NCBI GenBank assembly: GCA_900542155.1
Contig: UQMD01000005.1
Location: 26,830-90,829 of the forward strand
Source of the DNA: an uncultured Collinsella sp.
GTDB taxonomy: Bacteria; Actinomycetota; Coriobacteriia; Coriobacteriales; Coriobacteriaceae
DNA: 64,000 nucleotides
Direction of reading: 5' to 3'
The notes beneath the pieces were generated by a model. The model saw only the letters and a program-made list of their open reading frames with translations, did not search any database and was not told where the DNA came from. Of this stretch, positions 34,550 to 42,854 are shown in pieces. Numbering within the stretch: the stretch's first letter is position 1; each line of letters opens with the position of its first letter. A program made the translations under genes and the position numbers.

Positions 34550-35680
34550 CTAACAATCGATGACGTGAAGGTCATGCGGCGTCTTGGTGAAGGGCTCGTA
34601 GCCGTTCTCGGTGACCACACCGTAGTCCTCAAGGCGCACGCCACCCACACCGGGCAGGTACACGCCGGGCTCCATGGTGATAACCGAGCCAACCTCGATG
34701 ATATTCTTGCTGCGGTTGAAGTTGGGCAGCTCGTGGATGTCAATGCCCACGCCGTGGCCCAGACCATGGTTGTAGTAATCGCCATAGCCGGCATCGCCAA
34801 TGATCTTCTTCGAAAGCTTGAAAATGTCGTTGCCCTCGACGCCCGGATGGATGGCGGCGACGCACTCCTCGTGGGTGCGGCGCACGAGCGCGTACAGGTC
34901 GAGCTGTTCGGGCGTGGGCTCGCCCATCACGACGGTACGCGTCATATCGGAGCGATAGTCGCAGTAGCCCGCGCCATAATCCATGAGAACGAAGTCGCCC
35001 TTCTCGATCACGCGGTCGCTCGGGACGGCATGCGGGTTGGCGGTATTGGGGCCGCTCGCCACGATGGAGCCGAAGGCCAGGCTGTCTGCTCCGTTGGCGA
35101 ACATAAAGTTCTCGAGCTCGTTGCGAACCTGCTTCTCGGTCATGCCGGGTTTAATAAATCCGAGCATGTGCTGGAAGGCGGCGTCGGTAATCGACTGCGC
35201 ATGGCGCATGAGCTCGATCTCCTCGGCGTCCTTGATGGCGCGCATCTTGCGAATGTCGTCATGCATCAGCGGCAGCATGCAGGCGACGGAACAATCCTCC
35301 AGGCCACGCTGAATACCCTGGTAGAAGTTGATCTGCATATCGTCCTCGACAGCGCAGACGCGGCACTTGTTGGCCGCGATCTTGCCAGCGACCCAACCGG
35401 GGATGGTGCCCTCGTCCATGTCGTAGACCCAGGGGCTGCCGGCGGGCGTGTTCTCCTCAAAGCTGTTGAGGTAGCGCGAGTCGGTATGGAACAGGCACTG
35501 GTCAGCCGTAATAAACGCCGCGTGCGGGAACTCGAAGGTGTAATCGAAGACGCCCTTCACGCCCGTAAGCCAACGAAGGTTGGCCTCGTCGCGCACGACG
35601 ATAGCGTCGTAGCCGCGCTCAGCCATCAGGGTACGGACACGCTCGATACGACCGGCAGGACCGGCAGCAAACTCAGACAT
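34550..35680 (-). CDS. pepP: Xaa-Pro aminopeptidase / M24 family metallopeptidase
   Basis: A 376-residue peptidase removing N-terminal residues before proline. The creatinase N-domain covers about 1-135. The M24 pita-bread domain carries all five metal ligands: the two Asp of LMDYGAGYCDYRSDMTR, His in HGLGHGVGID, Glu in TMEPGVYLPG and Glu in RLEDYGVV. Length fits PepQ/PepP-like short forms (about 360). Lies between aroB and efp, a common actinobacterial and Firmicutes order, but flanked by terminators on both sides, so transcription is probably separate. Confidence 0.93.
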   Translation of the reverse strand: MSEFAAGPAGRIERVRTLMAERGYDAIVVRDEANLRWLTGVKGVFDYTFEFPHAAFITADQCLFHTDSRYLNSFEENTPAGSPWVYDMDEGTIPGWVAGKIAANKCRVCAVEDDMQINFYQGIQRGLEDCSVACMLPLMHDDIRKMRAIKDAEEIELMRHAQSITDAAFQHMLGFIKPGMTEKQVRNELENFMFANGADSLAFGSIVASGPNTANPHAVPSDRVIEKGDFVLMDYGAGYCDYRSDMTRTVVMGEPTPEQLDLYALVRRTHEECVAAIHPGVEGNDIFKLSKKIIGDAGYGDYYNHGLGHGVGIDIHELPNFNRSKNIIEVGSVITMEPGVYLPGVGGVRLEDYGVVTENGYEPFTKTPHDLHVIDC

Positions 35681-35704
35681 GCAGATTCCTTTCTTATTGT
35701 CTCT

Positions 35705-35775
35705 AAAAAGACGGGACGGGTCTCAACCAAACGAAGGAATCGCTTGCGATCCGCGACCGATTGAAAACCCGTCCC
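35705..35775 (-). terminator. Large structured terminator after aroB
   Basis: Minus strand: GGGACGGGT (35775-35767) pairs with ACCCGTCCC (35721-35713), followed by GTCTTTTT. The 45-nt loop holds additional pairings TTGA/TCAA and ATCGC-AA-GCGAT. Longer and more branched than a simple terminator; lies between the aroB-like gene and pepP. Confidence 0.65.
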
Positions 35776-35812
35776 TCAACATGATACGAAAGACGATGGA
35801 TGTCAATAAATC

Positions 35813-36922
35813 TTAGAGAAGTTCTTTGCGAGAAGCCAAGTAGGCGTGAGCATGGCGCTCAAGAACCTCGTCCTCAACGCTCGTTAGACGAATGGCGCCG
35901 AGTGCCGCGGGCAGCGGCAACATGCTGCGGTTCGAGCGGACAAACTGCTGCCTGCGGAACTCCTCGACATATGCGGCAGGCTCCAGATCGAAGGCAAGCT
36001 CCTCGATACCAAAGTCCTCCAGGCAGTCATCGACCTCAAAGACGTAATCGATATCGAAGTCGCAGGCATCATGTGCTAGGCGCGCCTCAAAGCGCATGCC
36101 CTCGGACAACAGCTGGTAGGCAGGCACCGGCGAAGCGGCATCGCCCAAGCAGGCGCGCAGGGTACGCTCCCCCGTCTTGCCAAAATCGAGCGCATGGCGG
36201 GCGCTCGGGTTCGTGGCCATCAGTACGTCCTTACGGGCAGTCTGAGACCACTGAACGGCATTGACGAGCGCGACCTCCTCGCCCGCGAGAATCTCGGGAA
36301 TGGTCTCGGTAAACTGATTCCAGCGGGACTTGCTGCTCGAAAGCATGGTGCCAACAAGTACCGCATAGCCGAGCTTGAGATCCTCGGGGTCCGCCTCGCG
36401 TACGAGGTCGAGGTCACACACGACCAAGCCCGGCTCGGGACGGAACGCGATAGCGGGAAGCGCATGCGCCGACGAGGCGACGAGCGGCTTCATGGTCGTC
36501 GCGACCGTGAGCATGGCGTCGAACGTCGTCGGCAGCAAGGCGCACTCGGTGCGACCGCACCACTGATTGGCACACCAGCAAACGACCGAGCAGGTCGCCG
36601 CGTCGCCGACGGCGACAACGAGATCGTCGCAGGTAATGCCGTTAGCCGATAGGGCGCCAAAGACGGTATCGGCATCGGCAAGCGTAGCACCGGCAGGCGA
36701 AACCTCGAGGACGAGCAGCGACACGGCAAAACCGGCGTCAACCAGTGCATGCTCGACAACCTCGCCAAAACGCTCGGATGTAGCGTCGTTCCAAACCACC
36801 ATCGCGCGCTTAGGCTTGCCCACAGCCGAGGCAAACATGCGCGGCAGCTCCTCGAACGCGCCCAATCCGACGCGGACATCGACGCTGCGGTTTTGGAAAT
36901 TGATAAGTTGACGGCGAATCAT
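35813..36922 (-). CDS. aroB: AroB-like protein (3-dehydroquinate synthase homologue with degenerate active site)
   Basis: A 369-residue homologue of 3-dehydroquinate synthase by order (directly after aroK) and by weak sequence landmarks (LLPTT, LALDFGK-like ALDFGKTGERTL). Key residues are missing. The NAD-binding GGGxxxD motif reads VGDAATCS, the Glu metal ligand of xxxEVIK is absent (LGYAVLVG), and the His ligands of LNFGHTFGHAIE and LHGEAV are replaced (DFGKTGER, LLSEGMRF). A Lys at the GGKT position seems kept (ATTMKPLV). It is therefore a remote or altered AroB; DHQ synthase activity is doubtful. The ATG at 36922 overlaps the aroK stop by 4 bp. Confidence 0.65.
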   Translation of the reverse strand: MIRRQLINFQNRSVDVRVGLGAFEELPRMFASAVGKPKRAMVVWNDATSERFGEVVEHALVDAGFAVSLLVLEVSPAGATLADADTVFGALSANGITCDDLVVAVGDAATCSVVCWCANQWCGRTECALLPTTFDAMLTVATTMKPLVASSAHALPAIAFRPEPGLVVCDLDLVREADPEDLKLGYAVLVGTMLSSSKSRWNQFTETIPEILAGEEVALVNAVQWSQTARKDVLMATNPSARHALDFGKTGERTLRACLGDAASPVPAYQLLSEGMRFEARLAHDACDFDIDYVFEVDDCLEDFGIEELAFDLEPAAYVEEFRRQQFVRSNRSMLPLPAALGAIRLTSVEDEVLERHAHAYLASRKELL

Positions 36923-37452
36923 AGCAGTCCACGCTCCAAAAGCATCTCGGCACAAAGGTAGGAAACGTCCTCGAAGGACTTGTTGCGAATATCAAGGGTA
37001 ATATCGGCGGCCCGGCGATACAGCGGACGGCGATGCTCAAACAGGCGCGCAGCGTGCTCGGGCGAGCGGAAATCGGGCCGGGTATCGGAGCGGCGAATCT
37101 GGCGCAACGAGTCCTCAAAGTCACCTTCGAGGTACACACAGGTACCCATCTCGTGCATCAGCTCAATGTTCACCGGCGTCTCGACGATGCCACCCCCGCA
37201 CGATACCAGCAGGCTGCGCTCGCTTTGAAGCGAACGGAGTGCCGAGGTCTCGAGCTCGCGAAAACGATCCTCGCCCTCGGTCTCAAATATCTCGGTCACC
37301 GACTTGCCGCATCGACGCACAACCAAACGATCGGTATCGATGAATCGACGCTTGAACATAGTGCCCACGTTGCGCGCAAGCGTCGACTTGCCCGCGCCCA
37401 AAAATCCGATAAAGAAGATATGGTCGCAGCCGTGTTTGATGTGCTGAGACAT
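36919..37452 (-). CDS. aroK: Shikimate kinase
   Basis: A 177-residue P-loop kinase for shikimate. Walker A is GFLGAGKSTLA, the shikimate-binding acidic pair is in FIDTDRL, and EGEDRFRELE, the glycine triplet SCGGGIVE and RRPLYRRAAD near the C-terminus are family motifs. The catalytic set appears complete, in contrast with its AroB-like neighbour. Overlaps that gene by 4 bp. The pathway product would be shikimate 3-phosphate; aroA, aroC, aroD and aroE are not in the window. Confidence 0.9.
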   Translation of the reverse strand: MSQHIKHGCDHIFFIGFLGAGKSTLARNVGTMFKRRFIDTDRLVVRRCGKSVTEIFETEGEDRFRELETSALRSLQSERSLLVSCGGGIVETPVNIELMHEMGTCVYLEGDFEDSLRQIRRSDTRPDFRSPEHAARLFEHRRPLYRRAADITLDIRNKSFEDVSYLCAEMLLERGLL

Positions 37453-37460
37453 GGCGAAAC

Positions 37461-37958
37461 CTATTCCTCGCAGGGAAGGTCGCGCAGGGCCCGGCGCTCA
37501 AAGATACGGAAGATCTGCGTGTACCACAGGTCCTGGGTTGCCTGCGGCTTGACCAGAATAGTGTCAACGCCGGCAAAGTTACCGCTCCACACGTCCGTGT
37601 AAAGCTGGTCACCGATCAGCACGGCCTCGTCGGCCGTGGCGCCCAGACGCTTAAGACCCGCGTTCAGGGCAAACGGGGCGGGCTTCATGGCGTGGCTGAT
37701 GGCCTCGAGCCCCAGCTCGCGTGCCGATGCCATGACCTGGTCGCGATGCCAGTTATTGGACACCATGCAAAGCTTAAAGCCCTTGGCATGGGCGGCTTCG
37801 AGCCAAGCTGAAACCGCAGCGGGAACCTGCTCGGTATCGCGCGGCACCAGGGTGTTATCGCGGTCGAGTAGAATGGCGCGCTTGCCGTCGGCCCACAGGG
37901 TATCGAGGTCGACGCGGTCGACTGAGGCAACATATCGTTTGGGGCTAAAAATCCTCAT
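37461..37958 (-). CDS. yqeG: YqeG family HAD IIIA-type phosphatase
   Basis: A 165-residue HAD hydrolase. The catalytic motif is ILLDRDNTLV (first Asp nucleophile), with SNN in motif II and GDQLYTDVWSGN as the C-terminal acidic motif. YqeG relatives are PGP-type phosphatases; the substrate in bacteria is not established. Start ATG at 37958, two bases after mltG; an upstream in-frame TTG (37970) would overlap mltG. Part of the alaS-ruvX-mltG-yqeG-aroK run. Confidence 0.9.
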   Translation of the reverse strand: MRIFSPKRYVASVDRVDLDTLWADGKRAILLDRDNTLVPRDTEQVPAAVSAWLEAAHAKGFKLCMVSNNWHRDQVMASARELGLEAISHAMKPAPFALNAGLKRLGATADEAVLIGDQLYTDVWSGNFAGVDTILVKPQATQDLWYTQIFRIFERRALRDLPCEE

Positions 37959-37960
37959 GA

Positions 37961-39316
37961 TCAATTCCAAGACTGTTGGTGCTCTTCGTAGGTCTTCGAG
38001 AAATACTCCTCGTCCTGCGTAATGTAGAAATACAGGTCATCGGAGTCGGTCGGCTCAAGGGTGGCCTTGAGCGCCTCGAGCGACGGAGAGCAAATGGGCG
38101 TGGGCGGGAGGCCCTCGTGCTTATAGGTGTTATACGGGCTATCGCTCTGCAGGTCGTCGGCGGTAACCTCGCCGCCGGTGACATACATCATGGTCGCATC
38201 GCTATTGAGGTAACGCAGGCCATCGAGCTTGCCAGCCAGACGGTTATAGAAAACCGATGCCACATGCGCGCGCTGATCGGCGTTGAGGCCCTCGCGCTCG
38301 ACGATCGAGGCAAGGTTAACGATGTCGTAATCGGACATCTCCACGCCATAGCGCTCCTTGATCTTGGCCTCGCAGCTCGCAAAGTCAAGCGACTTGTACT
38401 CGGTGTTGAACTGGTCAAGCATGGCGCGAATCACATCATCGGCAGAAGGGTCCTTACCCAACGAATAGGTCTTGGGGAATAGGAAGCCCTCGAGTGAATC
38501 GTTTGCAGCGTCTTTAAGGAAAGCGTAATCATTCACATAATTGCTCGCCTTGGCCTGGTTAAGGAAATCTTCCTTAGAAATGCTGTCGTATGCCGCGGCC
38601 ACACGATCGGCGACCTGGTCGACCGTCAGGCCCTCAGGGATAGTCAGTGCATCGGAGCCCGCATTGGGGCCTTCCATGAGCTGCTGAACAACCTTGGTCG
38701 CGTCCATGAGCGTGGTAAACGAGTAGGTGCCAGGCTTAAGCGACATATCGGCATTGAGCTTTTTGACCGCCGCGTAATAATCCTTGGGGTCTTCGACGAT
38801 ATGGTTCTCGGAGAGAATCGAAGCGATGGTATCACCCGAGGCGCCATCGGGAATCGTAATAGTAACTTGCTGGCCAGCAGCGACTTTCGCATCCTCGCCG
38901 GCAAAGAAGCCCTTGACGGCCGGCACAGCAAAGAAAACGATCGCGACAAGCGCAAGCACGGCGATGACGCCACCGATAATCATAGGTACCGGAGAGCTTT
39001 TCTTTTGGACGCCACGGCGGGCATGCGTGTTATAGCTCGAGCGCGTGGCCGGAGCAACGCCGTGCGAGCCATGAGCATGATGTGCGTGGGGGCGTGATTG
39101 CCGGGCCTGCCCCTGCGTGCGCTGGGCAGGAGCCTGCTGCTTAAAACGAGCGCCGCCAGCGGGCTGCGCGGGACGAGCCGCGGGCTGTTGAGCGGCACGC
39201 TGAGCAGGTTGAGCCGAACGCTGCGTCGGCTGCGCCGGGCGCTGGCCAGGCTGAGCAGGGCGCGGCGCAGGCTGCCGTGTACGATTCTGCTGGCGCGGAT
39301 CGGAAGCGCTAGGCAT
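37961..39316 (-). CDS. mltG: Endolytic murein transglycosylase MltG
   Basis: A 451-residue YceG-family enzyme that cuts nascent glycan strands. A Gln/Pro/Arg-rich cytoplasmic N-terminus of about 105 residues is followed by a single membrane helix (PMIIGGVIAVLALVAIVFFAVPAV), a LysM-like segment (GQQVTITIPDGASGDTIASIL) and the catalytic domain with LEGFLFPKTYSL, LASIVEREG (catalytic Glu) and GLPPTPICSPS. The low-complexity N-terminus is longer than in E. coli (340 residues in total there). Overlaps ruvX by 8 bp. Confidence 0.94.
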   Translation of the reverse strand: MPSASDPRQQNRTRQPAPRPAQPGQRPAQPTQRSAQPAQRAAQQPAARPAQPAGGARFKQQAPAQRTQGQARQSRPHAHHAHGSHGVAPATRSSYNTHARRGVQKKSSPVPMIIGGVIAVLALVAIVFFAVPAVKGFFAGEDAKVAAGQQVTITIPDGASGDTIASILSENHIVEDPKDYYAAVKKLNADMSLKPGTYSFTTLMDATKVVQQLMEGPNAGSDALTIPEGLTVDQVADRVAAAYDSISKEDFLNQAKASNYVNDYAFLKDAANDSLEGFLFPKTYSLGKDPSADDVIRAMLDQFNTEYKSLDFASCEAKIKERYGVEMSDYDIVNLASIVEREGLNADQRAHVASVFYNRLAGKLDGLRYLNSDATMMYVTGGEVTADDLQSDSPYNTYKHEGLPPTPICSPSLEALKATLEPTDSDDLYFYITQDEEYFSKTYEEHQQSWN

Positions 39317-39737
39317 GCGAAACCTCCTCGTTTTTACGATCGAGCCATGTCTGCAAGAACAGGCTGGCGGCGATCATGTCAATCTTGCCCCTCATCTGCT
39401 TTTCGTTGAGTCCCTGCTCTCGCAGGATTCGCTTGGCCTCCTGCGAGGACAGACGCTCGTCCTCAAACTCCAGCGGAAGTTCGAGCTCGTCGGCAATCTT
39501 TTGGGCCACTGCGGCGACGCGCTCGGCCTGGGGGCCGGGCTCACCTGCCATGGTCAAGGGACGTCCACTTACCAGGATATCGGGCTCATAGTCCTCGACC
39601 AGGTAGCGAAACGTCTTTGCCATACCAGTGACCTCGGCAGCCGGAAGCACCTTGACAGGCATCGCCATCTTGCCATCACGGCTCGAGACGGCAATGCCAA
39701 TCCTGGTCTCCCCTATGTCCAGTGCGAGCGCGACCAC
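39309..39737 (-). CDS. ruvX: Holliday-junction resolvase-like / pre-16S rRNA nuclease YqgF
   Basis: A 142-residue RNase H-fold protein. The N-terminal acidic motif LALDIGETRIG, VSGRPLTMAGEPGPQA, DERLSSQEA and the C-terminal KIDMIAASLFLQTWLD match YqgF. The role is in 16S 5'-end maturation and possibly junction resolution. A GTG start at 39737 is inferred, with a weak ribosome binding site; no better candidate was seen. Between alaS and mltG, a conserved order in Gram-positive genomes. Confidence 0.92.
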   Translation of the reverse strand: MVALALDIGETRIGIAVSSRDGKMAMPVKVLPAAEVTGMAKTFRYLVEDYEPDILVSGRPLTMAGEPGPQAERVAAVAQKIADELELPLEFEDERLSSQEAKRILREQGLNEKQMRGKIDMIAASLFLQTWLDRKNEEVSHA

Positions 39738-39754
39738 AGCGACTACTTAGGTTC

Positions 39755-42412
39755 TTAGGCGCCGAGCGCGGTCTTGGCGGCCGCGAGGGCATCGGCGATA
39801 CCGGCAGCATTCTTGCCACCGGCCTGGGCCATGTTGGGACGACCGCCACCGCGACCATCGACCAGGCCCGCGATCTGCTTGATCACGTTGCCGGCGTGGA
39901 AACCGGCCTTCACGGCGTCATCGGAGCCGGCGGCGAGCAGGGCCGGGGTGCCCTTCTCGGTCACGCTGGCAACGACGCAGGCGACGGGGCCGGCAACCTT
40001 CTGGTGCACGGTATCCCACACATTGCGCAGGTCAGCAGCCTCAAGACCCTGAAGCTCAGCGACGACGAGCTTGTAGCCGTTCAGCTCGACAGCGCCCTCG
40101 ATGGCGCCAGAGATAGCGTCGGAGGAGCCACCGGTGAGTGCCTTCTTGAGCTTGTTGGACGTCTCGCGCAGCTCGGCCTGCAGGTTCTCCACGCGGGCGG
40201 GAACCTCGTCAACACGGCACTTGAGCGCAGCGGCAGCGGCGTCAACGAGCGCCAGGCGGTCGGCCATGTAGTCGAGAGCGCCCTTGGAGGTCACGGCCTC
40301 GATACGGCGGACGTTGGAGCCCGTAGAGGACTCGGAAATGATCTTGAACAGGCCAATCTCGGCAGTATTGGCGGCATGCGTACCGCCGCAGAGCTCACGG
40401 GAGAACGGCTGATCCTCGGCGCCCACGGAGACGACGCGGACGACGTCGCCGTACTTCTCGCCAAAGAGGGCGACAGCACCGGCGGCCTTGGCCTCGTCGA
40501 TGCCCATGACGCGGGTCACGACCGGTTTGGAAGCGAAGATCTGCTGGTTGACCAGGTCCTCGACAGCCTTGAGCTGCTCGGAGGACAGGGCCTCGAAGTG
40601 CGTGAAGTCAAAGCGCAGGTGCTCGGGCGTCACCAACGAGCCAGCCTGGGAGACATGCTCGCCCAGGACCTGCTTAAGCGCGGCGTCGAGCAGGTGCGTG
40701 GCAGTGTGGTTGCGGCGCAGGAAGCCACGGCGCTCGGCGTCGAGCGCGGCGGTCACGGTAGCACCGACGGTCAGTGTGCCCTCGGCAACGTGCGCGACGT
40801 GAGCATACAGACCGTTGTGGTTCTTGGTATCGGAAACGGTCAGCGCAACGCCCTCGGCGGAAAGCTCGCCGGCATCGCCCTGCTGGCCACCCATCTCGGC
40901 GTAGAACGGGGTGCGGTCGAGCACGACCTCGACGTCCTCGCCGGCGGAAGCAGACTCGACGGACTCGCCGTTGCGAACGATGGCGACAACCTTGGCGTCA
41001 TCGATGACGTCGTTGTCATAGCCGTCGAACTCGGTCGCGGCAACCTTGTCGGAAAGCTCGACCCACACGTCGTTAAAGCTACCCCAGGCATCGCCCTTAG
41101 CGTTGGCGCGGGCGCGGGCCTTCTGGTCCTCCATGCAAGCGGTAAAGCCATCCATGTCGACGTCGTGACCGGCGGTGCCGGCGATCTCGACAGTCAGGTC
41201 AATGGGGAAACCAAAGGTGTCGTGAAGCTTAAAGGCAACATCGCCCGGAAGGACAGCGCCGTCGGCGAGCGCGGCCAGGGCCTCGTCCAGGTAAACGCGG
41301 CCGTTGTCGAGCGTCGTTGAGAAACGCTCCTCCTCGGAGGCGACGATGCCCTTAACGAGCGCGACGTTCTTGAGCAGCTCGGGATAAGCCTCGCCCATCT
41401 GAGCGTTGACCTCGTCGATAAACTTGGTCAGGAAGGCGCCCTCGATGCCCAGCAGACGACCGTGGAACACGGCACGGCGGAGCAGGCGGCGAAGGACGTA
41501 CTCGCGACCCTCGTTGCCGGGCAGGATGCCGTCGGAGATCATAAAGTCGACGGCACGGGAGTGGTCGGCGATGATGCGCAGGGAGCGGCTGGCACCGGAG
41601 TAATCGTCGGCGTCATAGGTCTTGCCGCTGATCTCCTCGCCGAGTTTGATGAGGTGCTGCATCAGATCGCCGTCGTAGTTAGCGGTCTTGTGCTGCATGA
41701 TGGCGGCCATGCGCTCCAGACCCATGCCCGTATCGAGGTTGCGGTGCGGCAGCTCCGGCATGGAGCCGTCCTCCTGGCGGTCGTACTGGGTAAACACGAG
41801 GTTCCAGAACTCAAGGAAGCGGTCGCAGTCGCAGCCAGGCTTGCAGTCGGGGCTGCCGCAACCGACCTCCTCGCCCATGTCAAAGTAGATCTCGGAGCAC
41901 GGACCGCAGGGGCCGGTGGGGCCAGCGGCCCAGAAGTTGTCGTCCTCGCCCAGGCGGGAGATGTGATCCTCGGCAACGCCCAGAGAGCGCCACACGTCGT
42001 GGGTCTCGTCGTCCTCGGTAAAGACGGTAAAGTACAGGCGGTCGAGCGGAAGCTTGAACTCCTTGGTGATGAGCTCAAAGGCCCAAGCGCAGGCCTGCTG
42101 CTTGGAGACGCCGCCAAAGGAGAAGTCGCCGAGCATCTCAAAGAAGGACAGGTGACGGCCGTCCTCGCCGATGCAGTCGATGTCGTTGGTGCGGACGCAC
42201 TTCTGGCAGGAGATCGCGCCGATCTCCTTCATGGCCTTCTTGCCCTGGTAGTACTCCTTAAACTGGTTCATGCCGGCGTTGGCAAGCAGCAGCGAAGGAT
42301 CGTCGGGGACGAGGGACGAAGAAGGATAGAGCTTAAGACCGCGCTCCTCAAAGAAGTTGAGGAACTTGGAGCGGATCTCGGCCGTAGTCATTGACGGGTA
42401 GTCAGCACTCAT
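39755..42412 (-). CDS. alaS: Alanyl-tRNA synthetase
   Basis: An 885-residue class II synthetase. Catalytic core motif 1 region KFLNFFEERG; editing-domain zinc motif HTATHLLDAAL and CGGTHAANTAEIG; C-Ala domain with DALAAAKTALGA at the end. A Cys-rich insert (GCGSPDCKPGCDCDRFLEFWN) is a usual feature of actinobacterial AlaRS. GAGGAGA precedes the ATG at 42412; thirty upstream codons in the frame are not AlaRS-like. First gene of the alaS-ruvX-mltG-yqeG-aroK-aroB run. No T-box is apparent in its 128-nt leader. Confidence 0.96.
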   Translation of the reverse strand: MSADYPSMTTAEIRSKFLNFFEERGLKLYPSSSLVPDDPSLLLANAGMNQFKEYYQGKKAMKEIGAISCQKCVRTNDIDCIGEDGRHLSFFEMLGDFSFGGVSKQQACAWAFELITKEFKLPLDRLYFTVFTEDDETHDVWRSLGVAEDHISRLGEDDNFWAAGPTGPCGPCSEIYFDMGEEVGCGSPDCKPGCDCDRFLEFWNLVFTQYDRQEDGSMPELPHRNLDTGMGLERMAAIMQHKTANYDGDLMQHLIKLGEEISGKTYDADDYSGASRSLRIIADHSRAVDFMISDGILPGNEGREYVLRRLLRRAVFHGRLLGIEGAFLTKFIDEVNAQMGEAYPELLKNVALVKGIVASEEERFSTTLDNGRVYLDEALAALADGAVLPGDVAFKLHDTFGFPIDLTVEIAGTAGHDVDMDGFTACMEDQKARARANAKGDAWGSFNDVWVELSDKVAATEFDGYDNDVIDDAKVVAIVRNGESVESASAGEDVEVVLDRTPFYAEMGGQQGDAGELSAEGVALTVSDTKNHNGLYAHVAHVAEGTLTVGATVTAALDAERRGFLRRNHTATHLLDAALKQVLGEHVSQAGSLVTPEHLRFDFTHFEALSSEQLKAVEDLVNQQIFASKPVVTRVMGIDEAKAAGAVALFGEKYGDVVRVVSVGAEDQPFSRELCGGTHAANTAEIGLFKIISESSTGSNVRRIEAVTSKGALDYMADRLALVDAAAAALKCRVDEVPARVENLQAELRETSNKLKKALTGGSSDAISGAIEGAVELNGYKLVVAELQGLEAADLRNVWDTVHQKVAGPVACVVASVTEKGTPALLAAGSDDAVKAGFHAGNVIKQIAGLVDGRGGGRPNMAQAGGKNAAGIADALAAAKTALGA

Positions 42413-42487
42413 AGAGGGAATCTCCTCGGTTTCACATCGAAACAGTTCAAACGTAACGATATTACCATCCAACAGCCCCCGTGCAAA

Positions 42488-42515
42488 AAAGAGGGCCGCC
42501 AAACAGCGACCCTCC
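42488..42515 (-). terminator. Intrinsic terminator, minus strand
   Basis: Minus strand: GAGGGTCGC, short loop, GCGGCCCTC with one G-U, then TTTTTTG. The nearest upstream minus-strand gene is the AI-2E transporter, so it probably ends the sigma-factor operon after reading through the opposite-strand small gene. Confidence 0.7.
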
Positions 42516-42570
42516 AGCGAAAGTGCACGTTATTTAGGTCTGTCAAATACTTTGAAAAAAATTATTTCGG

Positions 42571-42576
42571 TATAAT
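42571..42576 (+). promoter_or_regulatory. Candidate -10 for the small membrane protein gene
   Basis: TATAAT 33 nt before the start at 42609, within an AT-rich stretch. TTGAAA at 42552-42557 is only 13 bp away, and TACTTT at 17 bp is weak, so the -35 is unclear. Confidence 0.45.
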
Positions 42577-42608
42577 TGCATATAAGAATCGTCCGGAAGG
42601 AGCGATCG

Positions 42609-42848
42609 ATGAATAGCAAACGGTTTGTCGTGAATTCACTAACCTCATTAGCCCTTTTAGCAATCTTCGCTTACTCGAGCTGGTATGTGAACCAGCCGAG
42701 ATTTGGCTACGCATTGTACGCAGTAACATCTGGCGATAAAGCGTATTACACCCTAAGCGCAATTGACGCCATCTTTTTCTATGTGGCTGGCCCCTTATCA
42801 ATCGCTTTGATCGCGTTTATTGTTATTTACAACATCAAGAAACGCTAA
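42609..42848 (+). CDS. Small two-helix membrane protein of unknown function
   Basis: Predicted 79-residue protein with a strong AAGGAG ribosome binding site six bases before the ATG. Two hydrophobic helices (VVNSLTSLALLAIFAYSSWYV, FFYVAGPLSIALIAFIVIYN) are separated by a polar loop containing Tyr/Gly residues; it ends NIKKR, giving a positive-inside tail. AT-richer than the genes on both sides, which points to later arrival. Lies opposite to and between alaS and the AI-2E gene, ending 6 nt before the AI-2E stop. I do not recognise the family. Confidence 0.65.
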   Translation: MNSKRFVVNSLTSLALLAIFAYSSWYVNQPRFGYALYAVTSGDKAYYTLSAIDAIFFYVAGPLSIALIAFIVIYNIKKR

Positions 42849-42854
42849 CAGGGC

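Noticed and set aside
38966..39316. Frameshift or fusion in the repetitive N-terminus of MltG
   Set aside because: The Gln/Pro-rich cytoplasmic tail is in frame, leads smoothly into the membrane helix and resembles similar tails in other actinobacterial wall enzymes, including the transpeptidase in this window.
42413..42540. Possible T-box before alaS
   Set aside because: No AGTA/AGAG Stem I features, no T-box sequence and too short; the hairpin there reads as a terminator from the opposite side.
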